Below the pieces are notes generated by a model that was not told the origin of the DNA, searched no databases, and was given only the letters and a program-made list of their open reading frames with translations. Of a DNA stretch of 64,000 nt, positions 45,188-57,279 are shown piece by piece (positions within the stretch are counted from its first letter, which is position 1; every line of letters begins with the position of its first letter). This stretch comes from Delphinapterus leucas (Eukaryota > Chordata > Mammalia > Artiodactyla > Monodontidae): positions 13,078,557 to 13,142,556 of the forward strand of contig NW_022098001.1 in assembly GCF_002288925.2 (NCBI RefSeq), read 5' to 3'. A program made the translations under genes and the position numbers.

Positions 45188-45745
45188 TGTTTCAGTTACT
45201 ATTGCTGCATAACTTCCCTCAAACTCAGAGACATAAAACAACCACTTTGTTGTGTTTACAAATTCTGTGGGTAAGGAATTTGATCAATGTGTAGTAAGGT
45301 CTTATTTCTCCTCCATGATGTCTGGGTCTTCAGATGAGAAGAACCAAAGGTTTGGATGACTCTAAGGCTTGGGACTGGAATTATCTGGAAGTTCCTTGAC
45401 TTCTATGTTCAGTGCTGGCCTGGATGACTAAAGGCTGAGCTCCGTTGAAACCATCCATCAGAGGGCTCATATGTAGCCTTTCTATGTGGCTTGGGCTACA
45501 ACATCATGGCCAGAGCAGTGAGAATTCTTATAGGACTAAGGGCCAGGGCAAGTATTCCAGCAAACAAAACAGAAGCTGCATTGTCTTTTATGACCTAGCC
45601 CTGGAAGTCATCCCTTCTGTTGTACTCTATTGGTCAAATAGAGTCATAATCTAGCCCAGATATAAGAGGAGGAGATAAAGACTCCACCTCTCTATGAAAG
45701 GAGTGTCGATGAACTTCTAGCCATTTTAAAAAACTGCCACAACAC
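45188..45745 (-). repeat. Ancient LTR- or transposon-like repeat, family not assigned
   Basis: Begins AGTTACTATTGCTGCATAAC, continues with ATTCTGTGGGTAAGGAATTTG, and ends with CTTTTATGACCTAGCCCTGGAAG and TCTATTGGTCAAATAGAGTC. It shares block order with 19395-19830. No internal coding sequence. Confidence 0.55.
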
Positions 45746-46156
45746 CTTATTAAGATTTGGTTGAGTGAGAGATTTGTTTCTTTCCTAAAGTGGGAGAAAG
45801 GCAATTATGAAAAGGAAGAAAAACCTCATGATGTCTTGACAGTATGTCTTTTCCTAGGTAGATCAGTTTTAGGAAAATTTACATGTATAAGCTGAGCATC
45901 TGGAAATTGGTTCTGTTAAAGCTATTCTTCCCTCATATATATTGAAAAATCTTTCCATACAACCAGGGTTATATGCACTACTGCAGTTTTGACAAAGCTG
46001 ATTTGGATGTATTCTAGTATGATTTTTAAATTATGAAAACATCTCACCATGAAATAAACAACAACAACAACACAAAAATTGCTTTAAAATAAAAGGAAAG
46101 AAGAAAGAAGCCTGGTATTGAATTTCTGTTTTGCAATACTAAATGCTAGAGGGCAC

Positions 46157-46279
46157 GGGATTTCCCTGGCTGCCCAGTGGTTAAGACTCCATGCTCCAAA
46201 TGCAGGGGACACAGGTTTGATCCCTGGTCAGGGAACTAAGATCCCGCATGTCACATGGCATGGCCAAACAAAACAAAAG
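46157..46279 (+). mobile_element. Older CHR-type SINE, sense
   Basis: Sense tRNA-like head: GGGATTTCCCTGGCTGCCCAG, TGGTTAAGACTCCATGCTCC, GCAGGGGACACAGGTTTGATCC, then CTGGTCAGGGAACTAAGATCCCGCATG. The tail is a short AACAAAACAAAA. It is more diverged and shorter than the other copies, with no clear duplication, so it is an older insertion. Confidence 0.85.
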
Positions 46280-46849
46280 TAGGGGATGGTGAAACACTGA
46301 ATACAGGACTTAAAAGGAAATGGTTGAGTTTCAAGCATTCTGTACTCAGCAAATTGTCACATAAGAAAGAAATTCCAAGGTAAGAAAGAGCTCAGAAAAT
46401 AAATCATTTATGTATCTTCCAGAAATAAACACCCACAAACACTAATAGAAGATGTGTTTGAGCTTATTAAGTGAGTATAAGAATAAAATCTCAAGAATGG
46501 GGATATCAGGAATGATAGCTTTGGTGGTGGCTGCATAGCTTTTGAATCTTCATGAATCCCCACATAAAAATAGAGTATGTAGATAGAAAAGCAAAATTCA
46601 TGGAAATAATTTACAGAAAAACTAGGTGACAAGATATCTCCAAAAACCAAATATAAGTGAGTGGTAATAAACCATCATAGCCACAGATTGTATGTTATCT
46701 ACATCTGTGCTAGAGAGCAGAGGGATCTGTGAGTGAGAGAATGCACAGCCCAAGTCATTCACAGGGAGGCTGTCGGTTGATTTGAGAAAGTAGATAAATT
46801 GGGAAGGTTTTTGCCACCATGGTAATGGAGGAGTGGAAGAGGCTTACTG
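46280..46849. other. Unassigned A-rich sequence
   Basis: No exon. It may belong to the HAL1-like element that follows, but I could not extend the match. Confidence 0.35.
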
Positions 46850-48110
46850 TAAGTCTAAAGTGGGTGAAGCAGGGTATCTCATGTAACCTCAAAAAAGACC
46901 CACTAGGACTCCTTTTAGGCTAGGTCTCCACACCAAGGAGAAACTGTAGGGAGGAGAAATGTAGAGGCAATAGAGCCCGGGAGTGTTTAAAAAGTGAGCC
47001 ACCATATTTTAAAATACTATACAAAAACAATAGAAGAGGTTGTTTCGTGCAGCTAGAAGAGCCCTCTGAACCAAGCTTCCTTCTAAAAGTTCAGAAAAAC
47101 TAAATTCACATGAAAATAAGCAACAGAAAAGTACTGAGGCCAAATTCCATGCAAAGTTATTATAGGAAAAAAAAGAGATTAAAAAGTAGAATAACATCCC
47201 ACAGACAAAGAAAGCATGCCAGAGAACCATGTTCAAAAAACAGATAAAACTGTAATGGGTTCTTTCAAAACAAACCAAAAGGATTAAGAAAGTGATACTG
47301 GCATGAAAGAATAACATTAATACTAATTAGAAAACCTAAGAAATGAGATGACAGATTCACTAAAGAATTAAAAACATAGGAAAAACATTTTAGAAATGAC
47401 TAAAGTAGAAGGAAAATAAGAATGAATAAACACAACAAATGTCTAAGGTGAAATAAAACATGAAAAGGAGGAACCATCAAAATCAAGAGGAGGAAAGAGA
47501 CAATAAAAAGGTTGAGAGAAAATGGCAAATATTGAAGATTGGAAAAGAAGATCCAAAATGCTGATAATAGGTGTCTCTGATGAAGGGAAGGAAAGGAAGA
47601 GAAAAATAATGAGGGCTATAATTCAAGGATATTTTGCTGAAATCAAATAATATTTTAAATAACATTTTGCAAGAGTACATTGTATACTTAAGAGGAACGA
47701 CCAAGATACATTCTAGTAGAATTATTGAACATTTCAGACAAAAAAAAAAAAAGTTCTTTCAGTATCTAGGCAAAAATAGCAAGTAACTTACAAGGGAAAT
47801 GAAACTAGATTATCATTGGACTTTTTGACACTAACACTTGTGTCAGAAAAAAATGAAGTAACATATTTAAGATAGTCAAAGAAAGAAAATATGAGCCAAG
47901 AATTTTATGTCCAAGAAAATTGGCTTTCAAATATAAAGGATACAGAAACTGTTATCAATGTTCAAGAACTCAGGAAATGTTGTTCCCATGAGATTTTACT
48001 AAGGAATCTACCAGAAAACAAGCGTCAGACAAGCAATATGTCTAGTGAAACCTTGACATAAAGACTTGTGGTAAATATTAAACATCTATTTACTTGAAGA
48101 AATAAGACTA
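46850..48110 (+). mobile_element. HAL1-like (half-L1) element, sense
   Basis: A-rich sense sequence with the HAL1 pattern: a GTGTCTCTGATGAAGGGAAGG region, AGGGCTATAATTCAAGGATATTTTGCTGAAAT, ATATGAGCCAAGAATTTTATG, and TCAAGAACTCAGGAAATGTTGTTCCCATGAG. Translated pieces resemble the ORF1-like protein of HAL1. No long frame survives. Confidence 0.5.
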
Positions 48111-49427
48111 AATGAGGTTTAAAAGGAAGAAATTATAATATGCAATAGCTAAATGAGCTGAAAATACAGATATAATCCAATCATTTAAAAAATGGAGGAG
48201 AACACATGCAAACAAAATTTTTAACTGTTTTCAGGAATTATAATTGGTGATGGTAATATTAAGTTGTTATTCTAAGACTGTTGTAAGCGAAGAGTGGATA
48301 AAGCAAATGAGTGTGCAATATTTTAATTCTATCATCACTTGTGTCTTTGAGAACTAGGACTCTCAGAGTGGAGTAAAGGAGATACAGATATTATATAGAA
48401 GAGGTTAAACAAAAGTCTTGTAGATTTAAATTTAAATTAGAAATACCAGTATGATCTTAAAAAGTATTTTAATATATGTAAAATATATAGATATAATTAA
48501 ATATAAAATTATTTTATGTATCATGCTAAACAGCATGAAAACTGTCAAAGATTAGTAGAATGTAAAAAAAAACAAACTTTCATAGCTAATTAGAAGAGAA
48601 TACTACTAGTCAAAATTAGAACATTTTGAGCTTTTTTAAACCACTTTATTGAGATATAATTAGCATAGAAAATTAAGTTTTACTAAAGACAAAAATTGTA
48701 ATAGATCAAAACCCATCTAATATTTTTAAATCCATGGACTATTTTTTGACAAACCAATTGGTCACCTGCTGAGGATGACAGGGAACAAATTCATTAACTT
48801 GAAAACTGGGTGAATAAAAGAAAAGAATCAAGAGTTTTATCCTCTATGAACTGTTTCTTCTGTATGAACTGTATTACAGAGTAATCAAATGGTGGATGAG
48901 GGGAAACACCTTCTTATAAAATTTCTTCAGCTAATAAATGAAAACAAAATGTTAGAATTTAATGCTATCATACTTCAGCCTATAATGCTGATCATCAATG
49001 GCTATTATCATAAGAGGAGAGAAATCAGACATTACATGCCTCTGATTGTCTTACTAATGGGATGGGATTGAATTTGTCTCTGGATCTCTGCTCACATGCA
49101 GGAGACACAAAGGACCGAAAACATGTTGAACTGCTCCATGAGTATGTGATCAGCAAAAACAGGCTATGGGAAACTCTATAGTTTAAAATCTTTTGTTCTT
49201 CAACACGTTAATTGTAAGGAAAATAAAGAATGAAGGGGGAAAATGAAGTTTAAAAAGACTTAAAAGACAGATGGTGGACAAGACCAAAGGATGCACACTT
49301 GGGTGAGAAAATCCTAAAGTCATGCAAGAAAGTGATTATAAGAAAACTCTGGATGGAGTTATTTTTGAACTGTGACTAGAATGGGACATGTGGAGAGTTT
49401 TCTGGGGTATTAGACAAGGTACTGTTT
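48111..49427. other. Unassigned AT-rich stretch
   Basis: No gene. A fragment at about 48632-48690 (TTTTTTAAACCACTTTATTG, AGATATAATTAGCATAG) looks like an antisense old L1 3' tip. The remainder is unassigned. Confidence 0.4.
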
Positions 49428-49442
49428 CAATATTTGAGGTTT

Positions 49443-49772
49443 CTTTTAAACATCTTTATAGGGTATAATTGCTTTACAATTATTTACAATTGCAGGACAG
49501 GAATAAAGATGCAGATGTAGACAATAGACTTGAGGACATGAGGGGGGAGGGGAAGCTGAGATGAAGTGAGAGAGTAGCATTGACATGTATACACTATCAA
49601 ATGTAAAATAGATAGCTAGTGGGAAGCAGCTGCATAGCACAGGGATATCAGCTCAGTGCTTTATGATGACTTAGAGGGGTGGGATAGGGAGGGTGGGAGG
49701 GAGACATAAGAGGGAGGGGATATGAGGATATATGTATACATATAGCTCATTCACTTTATTATACAGCTGAAA
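49443..49772 (-). mobile_element. Short L1 with 5' inversion (twin priming)
   Basis: The left part (49443-49485) is the antisense 3' tip (AAACATCTTTATAGGGTATA, ATTGCTTTACAATT). The following part (about 49490-49772) is the adjacent upstream 3' UTR in the opposite, sense orientation, ending CACTTTATTATACAGCTGAAAC. Together they make one contiguous L1 end with its 5' portion flipped. Diverged flanking repeats CAATATTTGAGGTTT (49428-49442) and CAATCTTTGAGTCTT (49773-49787) match at 12 of 15 positions. Confidence 0.75.
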
Positions 49773-49799
49773 CAATCTTTGAGTCTTAAACGTTGATAC

Positions 49800-51095
49800 T
49801 TAGAGATACATAGGCTACTAGAATTTTGTACCTCTTACTCTCCCTTACCTATTTCTTTCCTCCCCCTCCCTCCGTCCCCTCTGGCAATCACCTGTGCATT
49901 CTCTGTATCTATAACTCTCTTTCTGTTTTGTTATGTTTGTTCATTTGTTTTGTTTCTTTAGATGACACATATAAGTGAAATCATGTGGTATTTGTCTTTG
50001 TCTGTCTGACTTATTTCACTTAGTATAGTATCCTCTAGTTCTATCCATTGCTGCAAATGACATTATTTCATTCTCTTTCATGGCAAAGTAATATTTCATT
50101 GTATTACAGTATGTACATCTTCTTTATCCATTCATCTATTTATGGGCACTTAGGTTGCTTCCATATCTTGGCTACTGTAAATAATGCTGCAATAAACACA
50201 GGGTGTGTATATCTTTTCTTCAGATAAATACCCAGAAGTGGAATTGCTGGATCATATGATAGTTTTATTTTTAGTTTTTTGAGGAATGTCCATAATATTT
50301 CCCAAATTGGCTATACCAATTTACAGTCCTGCCAAGTGCATGAGGGTTCCCTTTTCTCTACGTCTTTGCCAACACTTATTATTTATTGTCTTTTTGATAA
50401 TAGTCATTCCAACAGGTGTGAGGTGATAACTCACTGTGGTTTTGATTTGCATTTCCCTGATGATTAGTGATATTGAGCATCTTTTCATGTGCCTGTTGGC
50501 CATCTGAATGTCTTCTTTGGAAAAATATCTATTCAAATCCTCTGCCCATTTTTTAATGAGGTTGGGATTTTTTGATGTTGAGTTTTATGAGTTCTTTGTA
50601 TTTTTGGGGTATTAATCCTTAATCAGATATATCGTTTGCAAATATCTTCTCCCATTCAGTAAGTGGTCTTTTTGTTTTGTTGATTTTCCTTCACTGTGCA
50701 AAGGCTTTTTAGTTTGATGTCATCCCACTTGTTTAGTTTTGGTTTTGTTTCCCTTGCCTGAGAAGACATATCCAAAAAAAATTACTAAGACTGATATCAA
50801 AGAGCTTACTATCTATGTTTTCTTCCAGAAGTTTTATGGTTTCAGGTTTTACATTTAAGTCTTTAATCCATTTTGGATTTAATTTGTGCATGGTGTGAGA
50901 GAGTAGTCCAGTTTGATTCTTTTGCATATAGCTGTCCAGTTTTTCCAACACCATTTACTGAACAGGCTTTCATTTCCACATTGTATATCCTTGTCTAGTT
51001 TATTGTAGATTAATTGCACATACCCATGTGTGTTCATTTCTGGGCTCTCTATTCTGTTCCATTGATCTAGGTGTCTGTTTTTGTGCCAGTACCAT
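49800..51095 (-). mobile_element. Old L1MA-type segment, antisense
   Basis: Antisense old L1: CCCTCTGGCAATCACCTGTGC (3' UTR) on the left, then ORF2 tail and body (GCAAAGTAATATTTCATTG, CCAGAAGTGGAATTGCTGGATC, TTTGTGCCAGTACCAT). The frame is broken throughout. It abuts a sense segment of the same age class at 51095, suggesting a 5'-inverted insertion. Confidence 0.7.
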
Positions 51096-51178
51096 AATGT
51101 ACAGTGTGGGGAATATAGTCAATAACTATGTAATAACTTTGTATGATCATATATTGTAACTAAACTTATCATGGTGAT
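51095..51178 (+). mobile_element. Old L1MA-type 3' UTR, sense, first part
   Basis: ATAATGTACAGTGTGGGGAATATAG, then AACTTATCATGGTGAT. The sequence stops at the young L1 insertion and continues logically at 54089 (CATTTTGAAAGGTATAGAAAT). Confidence 0.65.
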
Positions 51179-54081
51179 TTTTTTTCTTTTTCATTTTTTT
51201 TTTGGAGTGTAGTTGCTTTACAATGTTGTGTTAATTTCTGCTGTACAGCAAAGTGAATCAGCCACATGTATACATATATCCACTCTTCCTTGGATTTCCT
51301 TCCCATTTGGTCACCACAGAGCATTGAGTAGAGTTCTCTGTGCTATACAGTCTGTTCCCCTTAGTTATCTATTTTATACATAGAAGTGTATATATGTCAA
51401 TCCCAATCTCCCAATCCATCTCACTAGCCCTCCCTGCCTTGGTATCCATATGTTTGTTCTCTACGCCTGTGTCTCTATTTCTGCTTTGCAAATAAGATCA
51501 TCTATACCATTTTTCTAGATTCTACATATATATGTTAATATACGATGTTCGTTTTTCTCTTTCTGACTTACTTTGCTCTGTATGACAATCTCTAGGTCCA
51601 TCCACATCTCTGCAAATGACACAATTTCATTCTTTTTATGGCTGAGTAATATTCCATTGTATATATGTACCACATCTTCTTTATCCATTCCTCTCTTGAT
51701 GGACATTTAGGTTGCTTCCATGTCCTGGCTATTGAAAATAATGCTGCTATGAACATTGGGGTGGATGTACTTTCTGAATTATGGTATTCTACAGATATGT
51801 GCCCAGGAGTGTCATTATTGGGTCATATGGTAGTTCTATTTTTAGTTTTTTAAGGAACCGCTCTTCTGTTCTCCATAGTGTCTGTATCAATTTACATTCC
51901 TACCAATGGCGTAAGAGAATTCCCTTTTCTCCACACCCTCTCCAGAATTTATTGTTTGTAGATATTTTTATGATAGCCATTCTGACCTGTGTGAGGTGAT
52001 ACCTCATTGTAGTTTTGATTTTCATTTCTCTAATAATTAGGGATGTTGAGCATCTTTTCATGTGCCTCTTGGCCATCTGCATGTCTTCTTTGGAGAAATG
52101 TCTATTTAGGTCTTCTGCCCACTGTTTGGTGGGTTTTTGTTTGTTATTGAGCTGCATGAGCTGTTTGTATATTTTGGAGATTAATCCCTTGTCCGTTGCT
52201 TCATTTGCAAATATTTTCTTCCATTCTGAGGGTTGTCTTTTCATCTTGTTTATGGTTTCCTTTGCTGTGCAAAAGCTTTTAAGCTTCATTAGGTCCCATT
52301 TTTTTATTTATGTTTTTATTTTCATTACTCTAGGATATGGGCCAAAAAAGATCTTGCTGTGATTTATGTCAAAGAGTGCTCTGCCTATGTTTTTCTCTAA
52401 TAGTTTTATAGTGTCCGGTCTTACATTTAGGTCTTTAATTCATTTTGAGTTTATTTTTGTGTATGGTGTTAGGAAGTGTTCTAACTTCATTCTTTTACAT
52501 GTAGCTATCCAGTTTTCCCAGCACCACTTATTGAAGAGACTGTCTTTTCCCCATTGTATATTCTTGCCTCCTTTGTCAAAGATTAGGTGACCATAGGTGT
52601 GTGAGTTTATCTCTGGGCTTTCTATCCTGTTCCATTGAACTATATTTCTGTTTTTATGCCAGTACCATACTGTTTTAATTACTGTAGCTTTGTAGTGTCA
52701 TCTAAAGTCAGGGTGCCTGATTCTTCCAGCTCCATTTTTCTTTCTCAAGATTGCTTTGGCTCTTCAGCATCTTTTGTGTTTCCATACAAATTGTACAATT
52801 TTTTGTTCTAATTCTGTGGAAAATGTCATTGGTAATTTCAGAGGGATTGCATGGAATCTGTAGATTGCTTTGGGTAGTATAGTAATTTTCACAATGTTGA
52901 TTCTTCCAATCCAAGAACATGGTATATCTCTCCATATGTTTGTGTCATCTTTGATTTCTTTAATCAGTGTCTTATAGTTTTCTGAGTACAGGTCTTTTGC
53001 CTCTTTAGGTAGGTTTATTCCTAGGTATTTTATTCTTTCTTTTTTTCAGTGGTAAATGGGATTATTTCCTTAATCTCTCTTTCTGATCATTTGTTATTCA
53101 TGTATAGGAATGCAAGAGATTTCTGTGCATTAATTTTGTATGCTGCTACTTTACTGAATTCATTGATTAGCTCTAGTAGTTTTCTGGTGGCATCTTTAGG
53201 AGTTTCTATGTATAGTATCATGAAATCTGAAAACAGTGATAATATTACTTCTTCTTTTCCAATTTGGATTCCTTTTATTTCTTTTTCTTCTCTGATTGCT
53301 GTGGCTAGGACTTCCAAAATTATGTTGAATAATAGTGGCAAGAGTGGACATCCTTTTCTTGCTCCTGATCCTAGAGGAAATGCTTTCAGTTTTTCACCAT
53401 TGAGAATGATAGTTGCTGTGGGTTTGTCGTATATGGCCTTTATTATGTTGAGGTAGGTTCCCTCTATGCCCACTTTCTGGAGAGTTTTTTATCATAAATT
53501 GGTGTTGAATTTTGTCAAAAGCTTTTTCTGAATCTATTGAGATGATCATATGGTTTTTATTTTTCAGTTTGTTAATGTGGTGTATCACACTGATTGGTTT
53601 GCATATATTAAAGAATCCTTGCATCTCTGAGATAAATTCCACTTGATCAGGGTGCATGATCCTATTAATGTGTTGTTGGATTTGGTTTGCTAGTATTCTC
53701 TTGAGGATTTTTGCATCTATGTTCATCAGTGATATTGGTAATTTTCTTTTTTTGTGATATCTTGTCTGGTTTGTTATCAGGATGATGGTGACCTTGTGGA
53801 ATGAGGTTGGGAGTGCTCCTCCCTCTGCAATTTTGTGGAAGAGTTTGAGAAGGGTAGGTGTTAACTCTTCTCTAAGTATTTGATAGAATTTGCCTGTGAA
53901 GTCATCTGGTCCTGGACTTTAATTTGTTGGAAGATTTTTAATCACAGTTTCAATTTCATTACTTGTGATTGGTCTGTTCATATTTTCTATTTCTTCCTAA
54001 TTCAATCTTGGAAGTTTGTGCCTTTCTAAGAATTTGTCCATTTCTTCCAGGTTGTCCATTTTATTGGTATATAGTTGCTTG
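51179..54081 (-). mobile_element. 5'-truncated L1 nested in an older L1
   Basis: A 2.9-kb minus-strand L1: T-rich 3' end, a 3' UTR of about 320 bp, then ORF2 tail through reverse transcriptase, broken off within ORF2 at 54081. Recognisable ORF2 segments are at 53726-53394 ([11 protein letters not shown]), 53473-53087 ([10 protein letters not shown]) and 52289-51900. The 7-bp repeat TGGTGAT (51172-51178, 54082-54088) is its duplication. It is slightly more diverged from the L1 at 23386 in its 3' UTR, so probably another subfamily. Confidence 0.85.
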
Positions 54082-54088
54082 TGGTGAT

Positions 54089-54494
54089 CATTTTGAAAGG
54101 TATAGAAATATCTGTAACAGGAACTAACATAGTGTTGTAGGTTAATTATACTTCAAATACAAGCAGACAAACTCATAGAAAAAGAGATCAGATTTATGGG
54201 TGCTAGAGGAGAGGGTTGGGGAGAGAGCAAGTAGGATGAAAGCAGTCAAAAGGTACAAACTTCCATTTATAAGATAAATAAGTACTGGGGATGTAATATA
54301 CAACATGATAAATACAATTAACACTGCTGTATATTATATATGAAAGTTAAGAGAGTAAACCTGAGTTCACAAAACAAAAAAAATTTTTGTCTATTTCTTT
54401 AATTTTGTAACTATATGAGATAATAGATGTTCATAAAACCTATTGTGATAATCTTTAAATGATGTATGTAGGTCAAATCATTATGCTGTGCCCC
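54089..54494 (+). mobile_element. Old L1MA-type 3' UTR, sense, second part
   Basis: CATTTTGAAAGGTATAGAAAT continues the segment left at 51178. It is followed by AACTTCCATTTATAAGATAAATAAG, GGGGATGTAATATACAACATGA and TCAAATCATTATGCTGTG, the order of an L1MA 3' end. Confidence 0.7.
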
Positions 54495-54870
54495 TAGATA
54501 GGTACAGAGATGGAGATAGATTGATTTATTTTAAAGAATTGGCTCATGTTCTTGTGGAAGCTCGGTGGTCTAGTCTGGGTAAGCTGGCAGACTGGAGTCC
54601 CAGGGAAGAGCCCGTGTTGCAGTACTAGCCTGGAGGCCATCTGCTGGCCTAATTCCTTCTTGCTCAGGGAAGGTCAGTTTTGTTCTATTAAGGCCTTCAG
54701 GTGATTGGATGTGGTCCACCTGAATTATGAAGGGCAATCTGCTTTACCCTCATTGATTTAAATATTACTCTCATTCAAAAAATACCCTCACAGAAATATC
54801 TGGAATACTGTTTGACCAAATATCTGGACACTGTGGTCCAGTTAAGTTGACACATAAAATTATCCATTAC
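54495..54870 (+). repeat. Ancient interspersed repeat, family not assigned (copy 2)
   Basis: Shares GGCCTTCAGGTGATTGGATG, GGGCAATCTGCTTTACCC, GAATACTGTTTGACCAAATA and GTTGACACATAAAATTA with the repeat at 5572-6050. It is truncated at its 5' side. Confidence 0.65.
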
Positions 54871-55467
54871 ATACAACTAAAAACAAAATGATAAAGAGCC
54901 GTTAAACATAACTGAAGGGGAAAAATTTATCAGGCAATTATAAATTAAAATTAATTGATTTGACATTATCTATTTTAGACAAATAAAAATTAACTTCAAA
55001 AACATCAGGTGGAACACAAGTCATTTTATCTTGTTGATAATCTGTAAATAAACAAGATAGATATTACAGTCATGAAGAGGTTTTGAACTTAACAATATTG
55101 AAATATAACCAAAAAATGTAAAAATAAATCATACAACAAAAATTTATATATATATACTATTAGAAATCACCAGAAACACAATAATAGTGAATGAGTTTAA
55201 TACACACTAGTAGAAGTTGATGGATTAAGTAAACTAAAAATAAGAATAATTTTAGATATTATTAAATATCTAATTAATAAAGCAATCTTATTAATGAACT
55301 AATAATATTCTTATTATTAATATTATTAAAAGTTATCAATTTAAATTTGTGTCCTGCCGTCAAAAAATACACCTATGGGCCATTTACAAAAAATGATCTC
55401 ATTTCAGACCATAATGAAAATCCCAATATATACCAAATATAAATCCCAATATATACTAAATAAAAAT
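54871..55467. other. AT-rich unassigned stretch
   Basis: Very AT-rich (TTAATAAT and ATATATAT words, especially 55240-55345). No gene. The left flank of the young SINE (from about 55425) contains a near repeat of AAATCCCAATATATAC at 55420 and 55440. Confidence 0.45.
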
Positions 55468-55478
55468 AACTTGTGTGG

Positions 55479-55709
55479 GGCTTCCCTGGTGGCGCAGTGG
55501 TTAAGAGTCCGCCTGCCGATGCAGGGGACATGGGTTCGTGCCCCGGTCCGGGAAGACCCCACATGCCGCAGAGCGGCTGGGCCCGTGAGCCATGGCCGCT
55601 GAGCCTGCGCGTCCGGAGCCTGTGCTCCGCAACGGGAGAGGCCACAACAACAGTGAGAAGCCCGTGTATCACAAAAACAAAACAAAACAAAACAACAACA
55701 ACAACAAAA
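55479..55709 (+). mobile_element. Young CHR-type SINE, sense
   Basis: A near-consensus copy in sense. The A-box-like TGGCGCAGTGG is at 55490-55500 and the B-box-like GGTTCGTGCCC at 55533-55543, as expected for an RNA polymerase III promoter derived from tRNA. The tail is (AAAAC)n and (AAC)n. A perfect 11-bp duplication AACTTGTGTGG flanks it (55468-55478, 55710-55720). Confidence 0.95.
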
Positions 55710-55720
55710 AACTTGTGTGG

Positions 55721-57275
55721 ACTATATTCATTATCTACAAGGTAACAAAACTGGAAACTAATGGCATAAATTTTAAACAACAAAAACAGAGGAAACTCTA
55801 TACATTTTGGGGGAAAACCATTCTCCTAAAAGTCACTCTTGATCAAATAATTTGGAAATTAACAGTAATGTGAACAGTTTATAGCAAAAGTTACAGGATT
55901 CAGCAAAAGCTGTATTCATACCCCCAGTCACATACTTATATTTTTCCTCATTCAAATAAATATTATTCAGGAGTCTTTTGGATGAAAGCGAATCCAACTT
56001 GAACTAGCTGGAACTATGAGAAACGTTTATTGATCCACAAATGGGAAGAATAAACCTTGCTGGGGAGGAGCCAGTTTTCCCAGGATTCTCCCTGTCCTTG
56101 TACTGTCTCTGTTTCCATCTGTGTGTCAGCTTCATTCTCTCCTACTGCACACTGAATTTCTTCATGGAGTGGCAGATGTTGCATCAAGTTTTCACCTTTC
56201 CCGTCATAGAGGAAAAGGCTCCCTCCAAGTCACTTCCTATTCTATCCCAATCTCCCCTTAAACATTTATTTCAGCTCCAGTTTGAATAATCCTGAACAGA
56301 TCTCTGACCTAGCTTGAGCCAGATTCCTGCCTTTTGGCCAATCTCAACCACTAGAGAAGTAGGTTCATCCTAGCTCCTATTCAGAACACTTCTAGAGAGG
56401 GGTAGGGGAAGATAAGAAGCTCTCACAAAGAAGGTGGATGCTTTTTCTGAAAGAAGAGAGAGCAGCCTGGCCAACAGAAGTACCATGCCCACTATAAAGA
56501 AGAGTGAAAAAATGTTCGGCTCAAGAATTTAGAAAGAAAAATAAGAAAAATAATTTTTAAAAGCAAAGGAAGGAAAAAGAAAATAAATAAAAAGAGGTAC
56601 AAAGGAAGTATGGGTCAAAGCATAAGAAAGCAGAAGGATTAAAAAAAATATGCAGGCAATTAGTGAGCAAAAAAAGAGACATTACTATATTAATATTAAA
56701 ATAGATATTAAAACATAATATTAAATTATATTATATATTAAATTATTATACTGTTTAAAGTTATATTAAATTAATATTATATTTAAATAGAATTTAAGGC
56801 AAAAAAAATCACCAGGGATGAAGTTATTATTTAATAATAAAAGGAATAATTTACTAGCAATATATTAAACCCAGTATCTGTATGCATCTAAATATTTAGC
56901 CTCAATAAGAAAAATAATTATAAGGAGAAATTAATCCAGAATTATAGGAGGAGATCTTAATATACTTCTCTTAAAAAATAATAAATAAAAATTTAGTAAG
57001 GATATAGAAAATTTGAAAAATATTATCATGTCACTGCCAAAGAACACATATAGAAAGCTGAGGTACACATATTATTTCAAAATGCATGTAAATGTGACCT
57101 GCATGTGACTGGAGAGGAGTGGGGCTTAGCTTTTGCGGGATGGGGGTAAGAGGAAAAAGGAGAGTGGACTCACCATGCCAATAGACCAAATTAAGGAACC
57201 GGGAACAGCCACATTCTGGGGACTTGATAATATGACAGAGATGACATTAAAAGCATTGTGGATGAGGGAGTATTA
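55721..57275. other. Unassigned sequence, A-rich then AT-rich
   Basis: No exon is recognised. 56520-56660 is purine- and A-rich, and 56660-56830 is nearly pure A/T (TTAATATTA words). Frames of up to 93 codons lack a domain. Confidence 0.4.
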
Positions 57276-57279
57276 CGTC

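Noticed and set aside
55479..55600. Candidate tRNA gene from the A and B boxes
   Set aside because: The tRNA-like part lacks a foldable cloverleaf with an anticodon arm and continues into a SINE body with an A-tail and a target-site duplication.
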